Assembly: GCA_903884915.1 (NCBI GenBank)
Contig: CAISGS010000096.1
Span: 1-5,737, forward strand
Reading direction: 5' to 3'
From: an uncultured Caulobacteraceae bacterium
Lineage (GTDB): Bacteria > Pseudomonadota > Alphaproteobacteria > Caulobacterales > Caulobacteraceae
DNA length: 5,737 nucleotides
Shown here: positions 1 through 5,536 of the stretch, one piece after another
Layout of the letters: each line of letters opens with the position of its first letter
Numbering within the stretch: the stretch's first letter is position 1
The notes under the pieces: model-generated
Databases searched by the model: none
Told to the model about the DNA's origin: nothing
What the model saw: only the letters and a program-made list of their open reading frames with translations
Position numbers and translations under genes: made by a program

Positions 1-605
1 CACCAGGTCAGGGCATCCCCGAAATAGTTTGGGTGGCGGGTATAGCGCCACAGTCCCCGGTCCATGACCTTACCGGCATTGTCCGGGTTCTTCTTGAAAC
101 GGACCAGTTGCCAATCGGCGAGGCTCTCAAACAGGATACCAAACACGGCCACACCGGCCCCGATCAGACCCAAAGTGCCCAAATTGGCGGGCTCTGCCGA
201 GACCTGACCCAGTTGCACCGGCAAACAGACGAGCCACAGGAGCGGCATCTGGAGCAGGAACACCAGCCGGAAGGCCGCATAGCCATAGTTCCAGCCCTTT
301 TCGACCTTGGCCTTTTCCATCATGCGAACATAGCGCCGATCTGGCCCGTGGTCGCGCCAGCGCCAGAGCATATAGCCGCCCAGTCGCACGGCCCACGCCA
401 CGCAGATGGCGGTCATCACGATCCGCCGCTCGGTCCCACCACCGGTCTGAATGAAGGTCGAAAGCGCCACCACGCCCATGCCAAGACCCCAAAGACTATC
501 GACAGGCGTACAGTCACGCTGCGCCACGCAGGCGGCCCAGGCCAGAGCAAACAGCACCATCACAGCAACGCCATTGATGATGAGGATATTGACAAATTCC
601 GGCAT
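1..605 (-). CDS. DUF1295 / steroid 5-alpha-reductase-like integral membrane protein (partial, C-terminus missing)
   Basis: An open frame reads leftward from ATG at 605 and is still open at base 1, giving 201 complete codons. The protein is hydrophobic, with probable membrane segments near residues 8-28, 38-53, 62-80, 111-130 and 143-161. It carries the DUF1295 family signature: DSLWG at 36-40, ADWQ at 163-166, then an FKKNP stretch, GLW and RYTRHPNYFGD at 187-197. This C-terminal RHPNYFG block is shared with steroid 5-alpha reductases and isoprenylcysteine methyltransferases. Full-length members are usually about 250-300 residues, so roughly the last 50-90 are outside the window. A purine-rich CGGGGGAAAC lies directly before the ATG and supports this start. 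The gene is divergent from the SDR at 725. The family is often annotated as a putative reductase of steroid or lipid enones, but the true reaction of bacterial DUF1295 proteins is mostly unknown. Family assignment is firm; function is not. Confidence 0.9.
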   Translation of the reverse strand, partial: MPEFVNILIINGVAVMVLFALAWAACVAQRDCTPVDSLWGLGMGVVALSTFIQTGGGTERRIVMTAICVAWAVRLGGYMLWRWRDHGPDRRYVRMMEKAKVEKGWNYGYAAFRLVFLLQMPLLWLVCLPVQLGQVSAEPANLGTLGLIGAGVAVFGILFESLADWQLVRFKKNPDNAGKVMDRGLWRYTRHPNYFGDALTW

Positions 606-724
606 GTTTCCCCCGTATGGACCTTGGACATTGCCCGAGCGACGAACGCCCTTTGACACTATCTCTATGCAAGTTAACCTATGGCCCAAGGGCGCACAAG
701 CGATCCTAGAAAGCAGACAGACCC
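606..724. other. Divergent intergenic region
   Basis: These 119 bp separate the starts of the leftward membrane protein and the rightward SDR, so they must hold the control elements of both if both are first genes. A TTGACA-type promoter for the rightward gene is visible. For the leftward gene I see a purine-rich ribosome-binding site next to its ATG but no convincing promoter hexamers. An imperfect palindrome around GTTAAC (671-680) overlaps the proposed rightward -10. Confidence 0.6.
653..680 (+). promoter_or_regulatory. Candidate sigma-70 promoter for the plus-strand SDR
   Basis: A perfect TTGACA (653-658) is followed after 16 bp by TAACCT (675-680), which keeps the important T, A and final T of a -10 hexamer. 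Transcription would begin near 687, giving a leader of about 38 nt before the ATG at 725. The -10 sits inside AAGTTAACCT (671-680), which pairs at 4 of 5 positions around its centre and could be a repressor site. The -35 is strong and the -10 is weak; this was called by eye. Confidence 0.45.
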
Positions 725-1546
725 ATGAACAGCTTTAAATCCAAGACCGCTCTGATCACGGGCGCGGCCGGTGACATTGGCGCAGCGACCGCTGCCGCCT
801 TCGCCAAGGCCGGGGCCAATATTGTTCTGACCGACCGGCGCGCCGATGCCCTGACCTCTGTCGCGGAGGCCTTGGCCAGCCATGGGGTCGAGGTCATGGC
901 CCATGCCTGCGATCAGACCGATCCTATGGCCGTGAGCGAGATGTTCGCCGCCATCAAGGACCGTTTCAACGGCTTGGACGCCGCCTTCATCAATGCCGGC
1001 TATGGCCGCAATGGGCCCCTGATAGATCTGTCGTTCGACCATTGGCGCAAGCATGTCGACGTCAATCTCAATGGCGGATTTCTGATGGCGCAAGGGTCCG
1101 CCAGGCTGATGCGCGACGGCGGTCAGGGCGGCGCGATCGTCATGAATGCCTCAACCGCCGCGACCGACATTTGCGACATGCTGGGGGCCTATGCCGCCTC
1201 CAAGTCTGGCGTTCGGATGCTGGCCAAGTCCCTCGCCTCAGAGCTTGGCGTCTATCGCATCCGGGTCAATCTGGTCCTGCCCGGCGTGATCGAGACTGCC
1301 ATGACCAAGTCGCTGATTGATGACCCCACGGTTCGCGGCGATGTTCTGGCCAATACGCCAGCGGGGCGTCTCGGCAAGCCTGACGACATTGCCCAGATGG
1401 TCACCTTCCTCTGCAGCGAGGCCAGCGGCTATATCACCGGCGCTGAGATCCTGATCGACGGCGGTCAGACCCTGCATGGCTATCCACGCTGGTTCAGCGC
1501 CGACTACCGGGAACTGGGCGCCGACTGGACGCCCCACTCGTCCTAA
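725..1546 (+). CDS. SDR family NAD(P)-dependent oxidoreductase (classical type)
   Basis: A 273-residue classical short-chain dehydrogenase/reductase, of usual family length. The Rossmann glycine motif TGAAGDIG is at 12-19 and the NAG motif at 90-92. The catalytic tetrad is complete: N114, S143, Y156 and K160 (YAASK). PG at 186-187 and the C-terminal DGGQT strand are also typical. Asp37 at the end of the second beta strand favours NAD(H), although Arg38-Arg39 follow and leave some doubt. It would oxidise an alcohol or reduce a ketone in the cytoplasm; the substrate cannot be read from the sequence. The tail after 250 (GYPRWFS and onward) is aromatic-rich and may help shape the substrate pocket. 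The start is fixed by the glycine motif only 12 residues in, though the ribosome-binding site is weak (AGAAAG, 11 nt away). It converges on the catabolic operon and may or may not share its pathway. Confidence 0.93.
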   Translation: MNSFKSKTALITGAAGDIGAATAAAFAKAGANIVLTDRRADALTSVAEALASHGVEVMAHACDQTDPMAVSEMFAAIKDRFNGLDAAFINAGYGRNGPLIDLSFDHWRKHVDVNLNGGFLMAQGSARLMRDGGQGGAIVMNASTAATDICDMLGAYAASKSGVRMLAKSLASELGVYRIRVNLVLPGVIETAMTKSLIDDPTVRGDVLANTPAGRLGKPDDIAQMVTFLCSEASGYITGAEILIDGGQTLHGYPRWFSADYRELGADWTPHSS

Positions 1547-1550
1547 GGCG
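1547..1550. other. 4-bp convergent junction without terminator
   Basis: The rightward SDR ends with TAA at 1544-1546 and the leftward ligase ends with TAG at 1553-1551. No stable GC hairpin with a T run is visible on either side. Readthrough transcripts from both directions are therefore likely to overlap. Confidence 0.7.
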
Positions 1551-3335
1551 CTAGCCCAGCACAATCACATCAGCGTCGGGCTGGTCGGCGAACAGACGCT
1601 CGACCTGATCGGCCCGGCGGTCGATGACGGCGCGGCGGTTGATCGTGCCCTTGTCGGACATTTCGTGGGCATTGGGGTCTGGCGGCTCTGACAGCAAGAG
1701 CGCCCGGCGGATGCGTGAGGCATCGCCCCTTTGACCGGCATTAAAGCCCGCCAAACGCTCGGCGATCTCGGCCCGTGAAACCTCGCCCTTGGGCCAAGCC
1801 ATCAAGGTCAGATAGGGCCGATCACCGTCGCATAGGACCAGATCCAGCACCAGCGGCGACAGGGCCTTGAGCAGGCCATCACGCAGACCGCCGCCATAGA
1901 CCCAGGTCCCGCTCGACAGTTTGAACTCTTCTGCCGCGCGGCCAACAAAGGCTAGGCCTTGACCCGGATCGCTCGGATCATGGAAGACGGCCAGATCGCC
2001 TGTGCGATAGAAGCCCTCATCATCAAAGGCCTCGGCGTTCTTCTTGGGATCGTCGAGATAGCCCTTCGTGACATTGGGGCCCTTGACCCGGACCTCATAG
2101 CGATCATCAACCGGAGCCAACTTCATGGTGATGCCCGGCGTCGGCAGGCCAATACCCACCTTGTCGGTCAGGAAGTGGATCACCGAAAAGGCCGAGACCG
2201 TCTCGGTCATGCCATAGCCGCTGGTCATCATGATCCGGTGGCCGGTCTCTGCCACGGCAAGGGCTTGCAGGCGGTCATAGACGGTCTGGGACAGGCCCGC
2301 GCCGCCATAGAGCATCAGGCGCATCTTCTTGAAGAAGGTGGCGCGCAGGACCGGATCGACCTCGAGCGCATCGACCAGCATGGAATAGCCGAGCGGGACA
2401 TTGTTGAAATAGCTGACCGAAATCTCCCGCAGATTGCGGATCGAGGTCTCGAACAGGCCCGGCGCGGGCTTGCCATCGTCGATATAGAGCGTGCCGCCCT
2501 CCAGCAGGGTCGCGCGCATGACAAAGGCCCCGGCGGCATGGTGCCAAGGCAGCCAATCGAGCATCACCTCGTGCCAGCCTGCTGCTTCACCGATGGCTTG
2601 AAGGCACTGGGCCGAATTGGCCGCGAGATTATCAAAGGTAATCGGCACGACCTTGGGCAGGCCCGTCGAGCCAGAAGTCAGCATTAGGGCGGCGCGGTCC
2701 TGCGGCTGCAGGCGCCCAATCGAGGCGGCAACCTGATCTGTCACAGCCGTTGCCAGCAGGTCGGCATAGGCTATCGCCGGACGCTTCAACAGGTTCGGCG
2801 TGGTGGTCACCACCAGCGCATCGCCAAAATCAAGGCTATCGAGCGCCTTGGCGGCCATGGCCGTGTCTTCGGCAAAGATGATACCGGGATGGGTCTTGGC
2901 GATCACATGGGCCAAGCGGCCATAGTCGCCGCCCATGGTGGCATAGGTTGTACTGACCGGGCAGACCGGCAGGCCAGCGGCTTGGGCGGCAAAGCTGATG
3001 ATCGTGAAGGCTGGACTATTGCCCGCCAAGATTAGAACTGGCGCGCCCGGTTTGGCGTGGTCGAGAAGCCACTGCGTCGCCGCGTCCATATGCTGTTTCA
3101 GCTCAGCGAAGGTCAGATAGGCCCATTCGCCATCCGCTCCCCGCTGGGCCAGCGCCCGCCGATCTGCCGACTGGGCGGCCCGCTGGGCATAGGCCAGAGG
3201 GATATTGGCCTCATAGGGCCTTAGCGGAATGTTCGAGGCGATGAGGATGCTGCCATCGGCCCGCCGATCGACCTTCAGGTCAACCGGCAACATCTTGGCT
3301 TCGCGAAAGGGCGCGGCGCTGACCTCTTGCGTCAT
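1551..3335 (-). CDS. Feruloyl-CoA synthase-like acyl-CoA ligase (AMP-forming)
   Basis: A 594-residue member of the ANL adenylate-forming superfamily, which activates a carboxylic acid to its acyl-CoA via an acyl-adenylate in the cytoplasm. All core motifs are present: P-loop LTSGSTGLPK at 219-228, YGMTE at 374-378, YRTGD at 443-447, the hinge region FVGRAAEEFKLSSG at 463-476, and a C-terminal SDKGTINRRAV with likely catalytic Lys562. The N-terminal DGSILIASNIPL, the WLPWHH block (261-266), YIDDGKPAPG (284-293), NNVPLGYSMLV (311-321) and the DKGxIN ending are characteristic of the feruloyl-CoA synthase (Fcs) subfamily rather than long-chain fatty acyl ligases. I chose ATG at 3335, 2 bp after the thiolase stop; the same frame is open to an ATG at 3425, but that start would overlap the thiolase and add a non-homologous, proline- and histidine-rich leader. 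The ligase is the last gene of the operon. The subfamily is well supported; ferulate as substrate is doubtful because no hydratase/aldolase gene is nearby. Confidence 0.93.
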   Translation of the reverse strand: MTQEVSAAPFREAKMLPVDLKVDRRADGSILIASNIPLRPYEANIPLAYAQRAAQSADRRALAQRGADGEWAYLTFAELKQHMDAATQWLLDHAKPGAPVLILAGNSPAFTIISFAAQAAGLPVCPVSTTYATMGGDYGRLAHVIAKTHPGIIFAEDTAMAAKALDSLDFGDALVVTTTPNLLKRPAIAYADLLATAVTDQVAASIGRLQPQDRAALMLTSGSTGLPKVVPITFDNLAANSAQCLQAIGEAAGWHEVMLDWLPWHHAAGAFVMRATLLEGGTLYIDDGKPAPGLFETSIRNLREISVSYFNNVPLGYSMLVDALEVDPVLRATFFKKMRLMLYGGAGLSQTVYDRLQALAVAETGHRIMMTSGYGMTETVSAFSVIHFLTDKVGIGLPTPGITMKLAPVDDRYEVRVKGPNVTKGYLDDPKKNAEAFDDEGFYRTGDLAVFHDPSDPGQGLAFVGRAAEEFKLSSGTWVYGGGLRDGLLKALSPLVLDLVLCDGDRPYLTLMAWPKGEVSRAEIAERLAGFNAGQRGDASRIRRALLLSEPPDPNAHEMSDKGTINRRAVIDRRADQVERLFADQPDADVIVLG

Positions 3336-3337
3336 GG

Positions 3338-4558
3338 CTAGAGGCCGACCACGAGGCTCACCGTGGTGGTGGTCGAGCCGCCAATATTCAGGGTCTGGAC
3401 CGTCTTGGCCCCCTCGACCTGACATTCGCCCGCCTTGCCGGTCACCTGCTTGAAGGCATCCAGCGCCATGCGCACGCCGGTCGCACCGACGGGGTGACCC
3501 ACGCCGATCAGACCACCGGACGGATTGATTGGCAGGCGTCCACCCATATCGATCGAGCCATCCTCAATAGCCTTCCAAGACTCGCCCGGAGCCGTCAGAC
3601 CCAGATGCTCGATGGCCATATATTCGGTGGTGGTGAAGCAATCATGGGTCTCGACCGCATGGATTTGCGAGATGTCCGCCACGCCAGCGCGGCTGCGAGC
3701 ATCGTCGATGGCGCGCTTGACCTGCGGGAAGACATAGGGCTGGCCTTCGCTCGCCCGGATCTTGCGCTCATAGCTGATGGGCGAGGAGCGATGGCCCCAG
3801 CCCTTGATCTGAGGCAGGCTTTCCAGAGGAATGCCCCGGTCCGCTGCATATTGCGCCGCACGCTTTTCGGAGGCGAGGAACACGACGGCTGAACCGTCCG
3901 TGACCTGTCCGCAGTCATTCTTGCGGATCATCCCTTCGACAACGGGGTTGGCCTCGTCATCCTGGGTGAAGCTCTTATCGTTAAAGGCCCATTGGCGGGT
4001 CTGAGCATTGGGATTGCGCCGACCATTGGCGAAGTTGATCTCTGCGATCCGGGCCAGATGCTCATATTTCAGGCCCCAGCGACGGTCATATTCTTCGCCA
4101 AGATCGGAGAAGGCGCGCGGCCAGAGGAAGGCGGCATCTTGCAGTTCATGACCGGTCCAGGCGGCGGCACCGAGGTTCTGAGCGGCCTTTTGACCGGGAA
4201 CATTGCGCATCATCTCCAAGCCGACCACGCAACTCAGATCATAATGACCCGCTTCAATCTCAGCCGCAGCGGCGAGAATGGCGACACTGCCTGATGCGCA
4301 GGCGGCTTCATGGCGCGCGGTGGGCATGCCGTCAAAGTCAGGGTGAACCAGACCAAAGAACCCGCCGAGCAGGCCTTGGCCCGCGAACAGTTCGCCAACA
4401 AAGTTGCCGACATGGCCGCTGTCGATGTCTTTCGGTTCAAGATCGACCGCTGCGAGGCCTTCACCGACAACCTCAGCAAAGGCATCGGCAAAATCCATGC
4501 CCTTCCGCGCCCAATTGTCCGAAAAGTCGCTCTGCCATCCGCCCAGAATATAAACCAT
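3338..4558 (-). CDS. SCP-x-type thiolase (acetyl-CoA acetyltransferase family)
   Basis: A 406-residue thiolase-fold protein of the SCP-x / SCP2-thiolase class. The nucleophilic cysteine is Cys87 in EAACASGS. The class-specific HDCF is at 305-308, with His305 and Cys307 in the active site, and NPSGG (345-349) runs into GVGHPVGATG with catalytic His355. The usual C-terminal CxG of ordinary thiolases is replaced by NIGG (391-394), as expected for this class. The predicted reaction is CoA-dependent cleavage of a 3-oxoacyl-CoA, with preference for branched or bulky chains by analogy with SCP-x. Retention of Cys87, Cys307 and His355 argues against the steroid side-chain aldolases (Ltp2-like) of the same superfamily, and no DUF35 partner is seen. 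GAGGA 4 nt before the ATG supports the start. The stop is 2 bp before the ligase start, so the two are probably translationally coupled. Confidence 0.94.
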   Translation of the reverse strand: MVYILGGWQSDFSDNWARKGMDFADAFAEVVGEGLAAVDLEPKDIDSGHVGNFVGELFAGQGLLGGFFGLVHPDFDGMPTARHEAACASGSVAILAAAAEIEAGHYDLSCVVGLEMMRNVPGQKAAQNLGAAAWTGHELQDAAFLWPRAFSDLGEEYDRRWGLKYEHLARIAEINFANGRRNPNAQTRQWAFNDKSFTQDDEANPVVEGMIRKNDCGQVTDGSAVVFLASEKRAAQYAADRGIPLESLPQIKGWGHRSSPISYERKIRASEGQPYVFPQVKRAIDDARSRAGVADISQIHAVETHDCFTTTEYMAIEHLGLTAPGESWKAIEDGSIDMGGRLPINPSGGLIGVGHPVGATGVRMALDAFKQVTGKAGECQVEGAKTVQTLNIGGSTTTTVSLVVGL

Positions 4559-4562
4559 GGTT

Positions 4563-4567
4563 TCCTC
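4563..4567 (-). promoter_or_regulatory. Ribosome-binding site of the thiolase
   Basis: GAGGA on the minus strand lies 4 nt from the ATG at 4558. It is the clearest canonical Shine-Dalgarno in the window and supports independent initiation of the thiolase after the 80-bp gap. Confidence 0.7.
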
Positions 4568-4585
4568 GCTGAACTGTCGCTCTGT

Positions 4586-4597
4586 TGGTCAGTACCA
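4586..4597. promoter_or_regulatory. Candidate operator TGGT-N4-ACCA
   Basis: TGGTCAGTACCA is a 12-bp sequence with 4-bp perfect arms around a 4-bp centre. It directly abuts a -10-like TGTAAT on the minus strand, where a bound repressor would block initiation. Similar short palindromes are often used by TetR-family regulators of catabolic operons, but no regulator gene is in the window and a 4-bp arm can occur by chance. Confidence 0.25.
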
Positions 4598-4612
4598 TTA
4601 CACAAGTTTTAG

Positions 4613-4632
4613 GGCTGCGCCACGCCTCAGCC
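4613..4632 (-). other. GC-rich hairpin after the MFE-2-type SDR stop
   Basis: On the minus strand GGCTG and CAGCC form a 5-bp stem with a 10-nt loop. An alternative fold pairs GGCT with AGCC and an inner GCG with CGC across a 3-nt bulge. It starts 6 nt after the stop codon. No U run follows, so it is not a standard intrinsic terminator; it could act as an mRNA stability or processing element. Confidence 0.25.
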
Positions 4633-4638
4633 TCGATA

Positions 4639-5523
4639 TCAATCCAAAACAGGCTTGGGGTCCGCCGCTAAAAAGGCGCCAAAGGCGGTCACTGCGTCAC
4701 TGAAGTTCTGACGGGTGTCATCGGCCAAGGCGGCATGGACGGCGCCGGCCACGGTGGGGGCCGTTCCAAGGTTAACCGGCGCTGCTTCGACCGCATAGGC
4801 GGCCGCAAGATGGCCTCCCCCCGCGATCAGAGTTTGACCCGTGACGTCACAGTCCGGTCCTGCCAGCCAGACGACCAAAGGCGCGACGGCGTCGGGCGAC
4901 ATGCGCTGTTTTTGCTCGGGCGATAGGTCCTGACCGGTCATGGCCGTGGCCGCATAGGGCGCTATGGCATTGACCAGAATGTTTCTCGCCCGGCCCTCAA
5001 TGGCCAAGCTGCGCGCCAGTGTGATCAGGGCCGCTTTTGAGGCCCCGTAGGAGGCAAGGCCATCCCCGCCATGGAGCCCTGCCGATGAGGCACTGACAAT
5101 TACCCGTCCTGCGGGCGAGGCCGAAAGGATCGGCCACGCCGCCTCGATCAGCGACAGGGTGCCGTAGAAATTGATGTCCATCAGCGCGCGAAAGGCCTGC
5201 GGCGTCTCGCGGTGAAATCTTGTCGGTGAGGCAATACCGGCATTGGACACGACCGCATCCAGACGGCCAAAATGCTCCAGGGCCAAGGCCACCATCGCGG
5301 CCCCCGCATCGGGCGCTTCGGCCGCCTCAAGGCTGGCCACCGCCAAGCCGCCTGCCGCCCCGATTTCCTCGACGACAGAGGCGGCGCTGGAGGGCTGGCT
5401 GCGATCGGTCCAGCGATTATTGACCACCACCGCCACGCCCTTGGCGGCCAAGGCCAGCGCGTATGCCCGGCCAAGGCCCTTGCCTGCACCGGTAACAATG
5501 GCGACCCGGTCGGGTGGGGTCAC
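4639..5523 (-). CDS. MFE-2 / 17-beta-HSD4-type short-chain dehydrogenase (probable 3-hydroxyacyl-CoA dehydrogenase)
   Basis: A 294-residue SDR. The glycine motif TGAGKGLGRAYAL (11-23), the strand ending VVVNN (32-36), the block NAIAPYAATAMT (185-196) and VAPLVVWLAGPDCDVTGQ (213-230) match the N-terminal dehydrogenase domain of peroxisomal multifunctional enzyme 2 (17-beta-HSD4/FOX2) and its bacterial stand-alone relatives. The catalytic residues are N118, S146, Y159 and K163; NAG is at 94-96. That family oxidises (3R)-hydroxyacyl-CoA to 3-oxoacyl-CoA, the step before the thiolase encoded next. MFE-2 usually has an Asp after VVVN; here it is Asn36-Arg37, which may alter cofactor preference. 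A roughly 55-residue tail (240-294) follows the core fold and carries no hydratase domain. The start is GTG, overlapping the TGA of the upstream gene by 4 bp, with AGGGGG 7 nt before it. The family call is solid; substrate and stereochemistry are inferred. Confidence 0.92.
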   Translation of the reverse strand: MTPPDRVAIVTGAGKGLGRAYALALAAKGVAVVVNNRWTDRSQPSSAASVVEEIGAAGGLAVASLEAAEAPDAGAAMVALALEHFGRLDAVVSNAGIASPTRFHRETPQAFRALMDINFYGTLSLIEAAWPILSASPAGRVIVSASSAGLHGGDGLASYGASKAALITLARSLAIEGRARNILVNAIAPYAATAMTGQDLSPEQKQRMSPDAVAPLVVWLAGPDCDVTGQTLIAGGGHLAAAYAVEAAPVNLGTAPTVAGAVHAALADDTRQNFSDAVTAFGAFLAADPKPVLD

Positions 5524-5536
5524 AGGTCTACCCCCT
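5520..5536 (-). promoter_or_regulatory. GTGA start/stop overlap with ribosome-binding site
   Basis: The minus-strand sequence GTGA (5523-5520) is both the GTG start of the SDR and the TGA stop of the upstream reductase. A strong AGGGGG (5536-5531) sits 7 nt before the GTG inside the upstream coding sequence. This indicates translational coupling and decides the GTG start. Confidence 0.75.

Larger units (their letters stand above)
4559..4638 (-). other. 80-bp spacer inside the operon
   Basis: This is the only sizeable gap between the minus-strand genes. Reading leftward it holds a GC-rich hairpin just after the SDR stop, a TGTAAT hexamer (4602-4597) resembling a -10, an inverted repeat TGGT-N4-ACCA (4597-4586) and the thiolase ribosome-binding site. 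It could be an internal promoter with an operator, so the thiolase-ligase pair might have its own control. Confidence 0.4.

Noticed and set aside
33..656. Plus-strand open frame of 207 codons over the left end
   Set aside because: It lies antisense to the DUF1295 gene, whose frame has family motifs and membrane segments. The plus-strand product is His- and Pro-rich with no recognisable domain.
674..1093. Minus-strand 139-codon frame opposite the plus-strand SDR
   Set aside because: It is antisense to the Rossmann region of a clear SDR; the product is low in complexity and matches no family.
1553..1584. Possible terminator hairpin (CCAGC with GCTGG) at the convergent junction
   Set aside because: Only 5 bp of stem, a loop of about 19 nt, no T run, and it lies within the end of the ligase coding sequence.
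1959..2687. Plus-strand open frame of 242 codons inside the ligase gene
   Set aside because: It is the complement of a motif-complete AMP-forming ligase. Long antisense frames are common in GC-rich coding DNA.
3336..3425. Longer version of the ligase beginning at 3425
   Set aside because: It would overlap the thiolase by 88 bp and add a leader with no family similarity. The ATG at 3335, 2 bp after the thiolase stop, fits family length.
4613..4632. Intrinsic terminator between the MFE-2-type SDR and the thiolase
   Set aside because: The hairpin is short and followed by CTAAAACTTG on the minus strand rather than a U tract, so I list it only as a hairpin.
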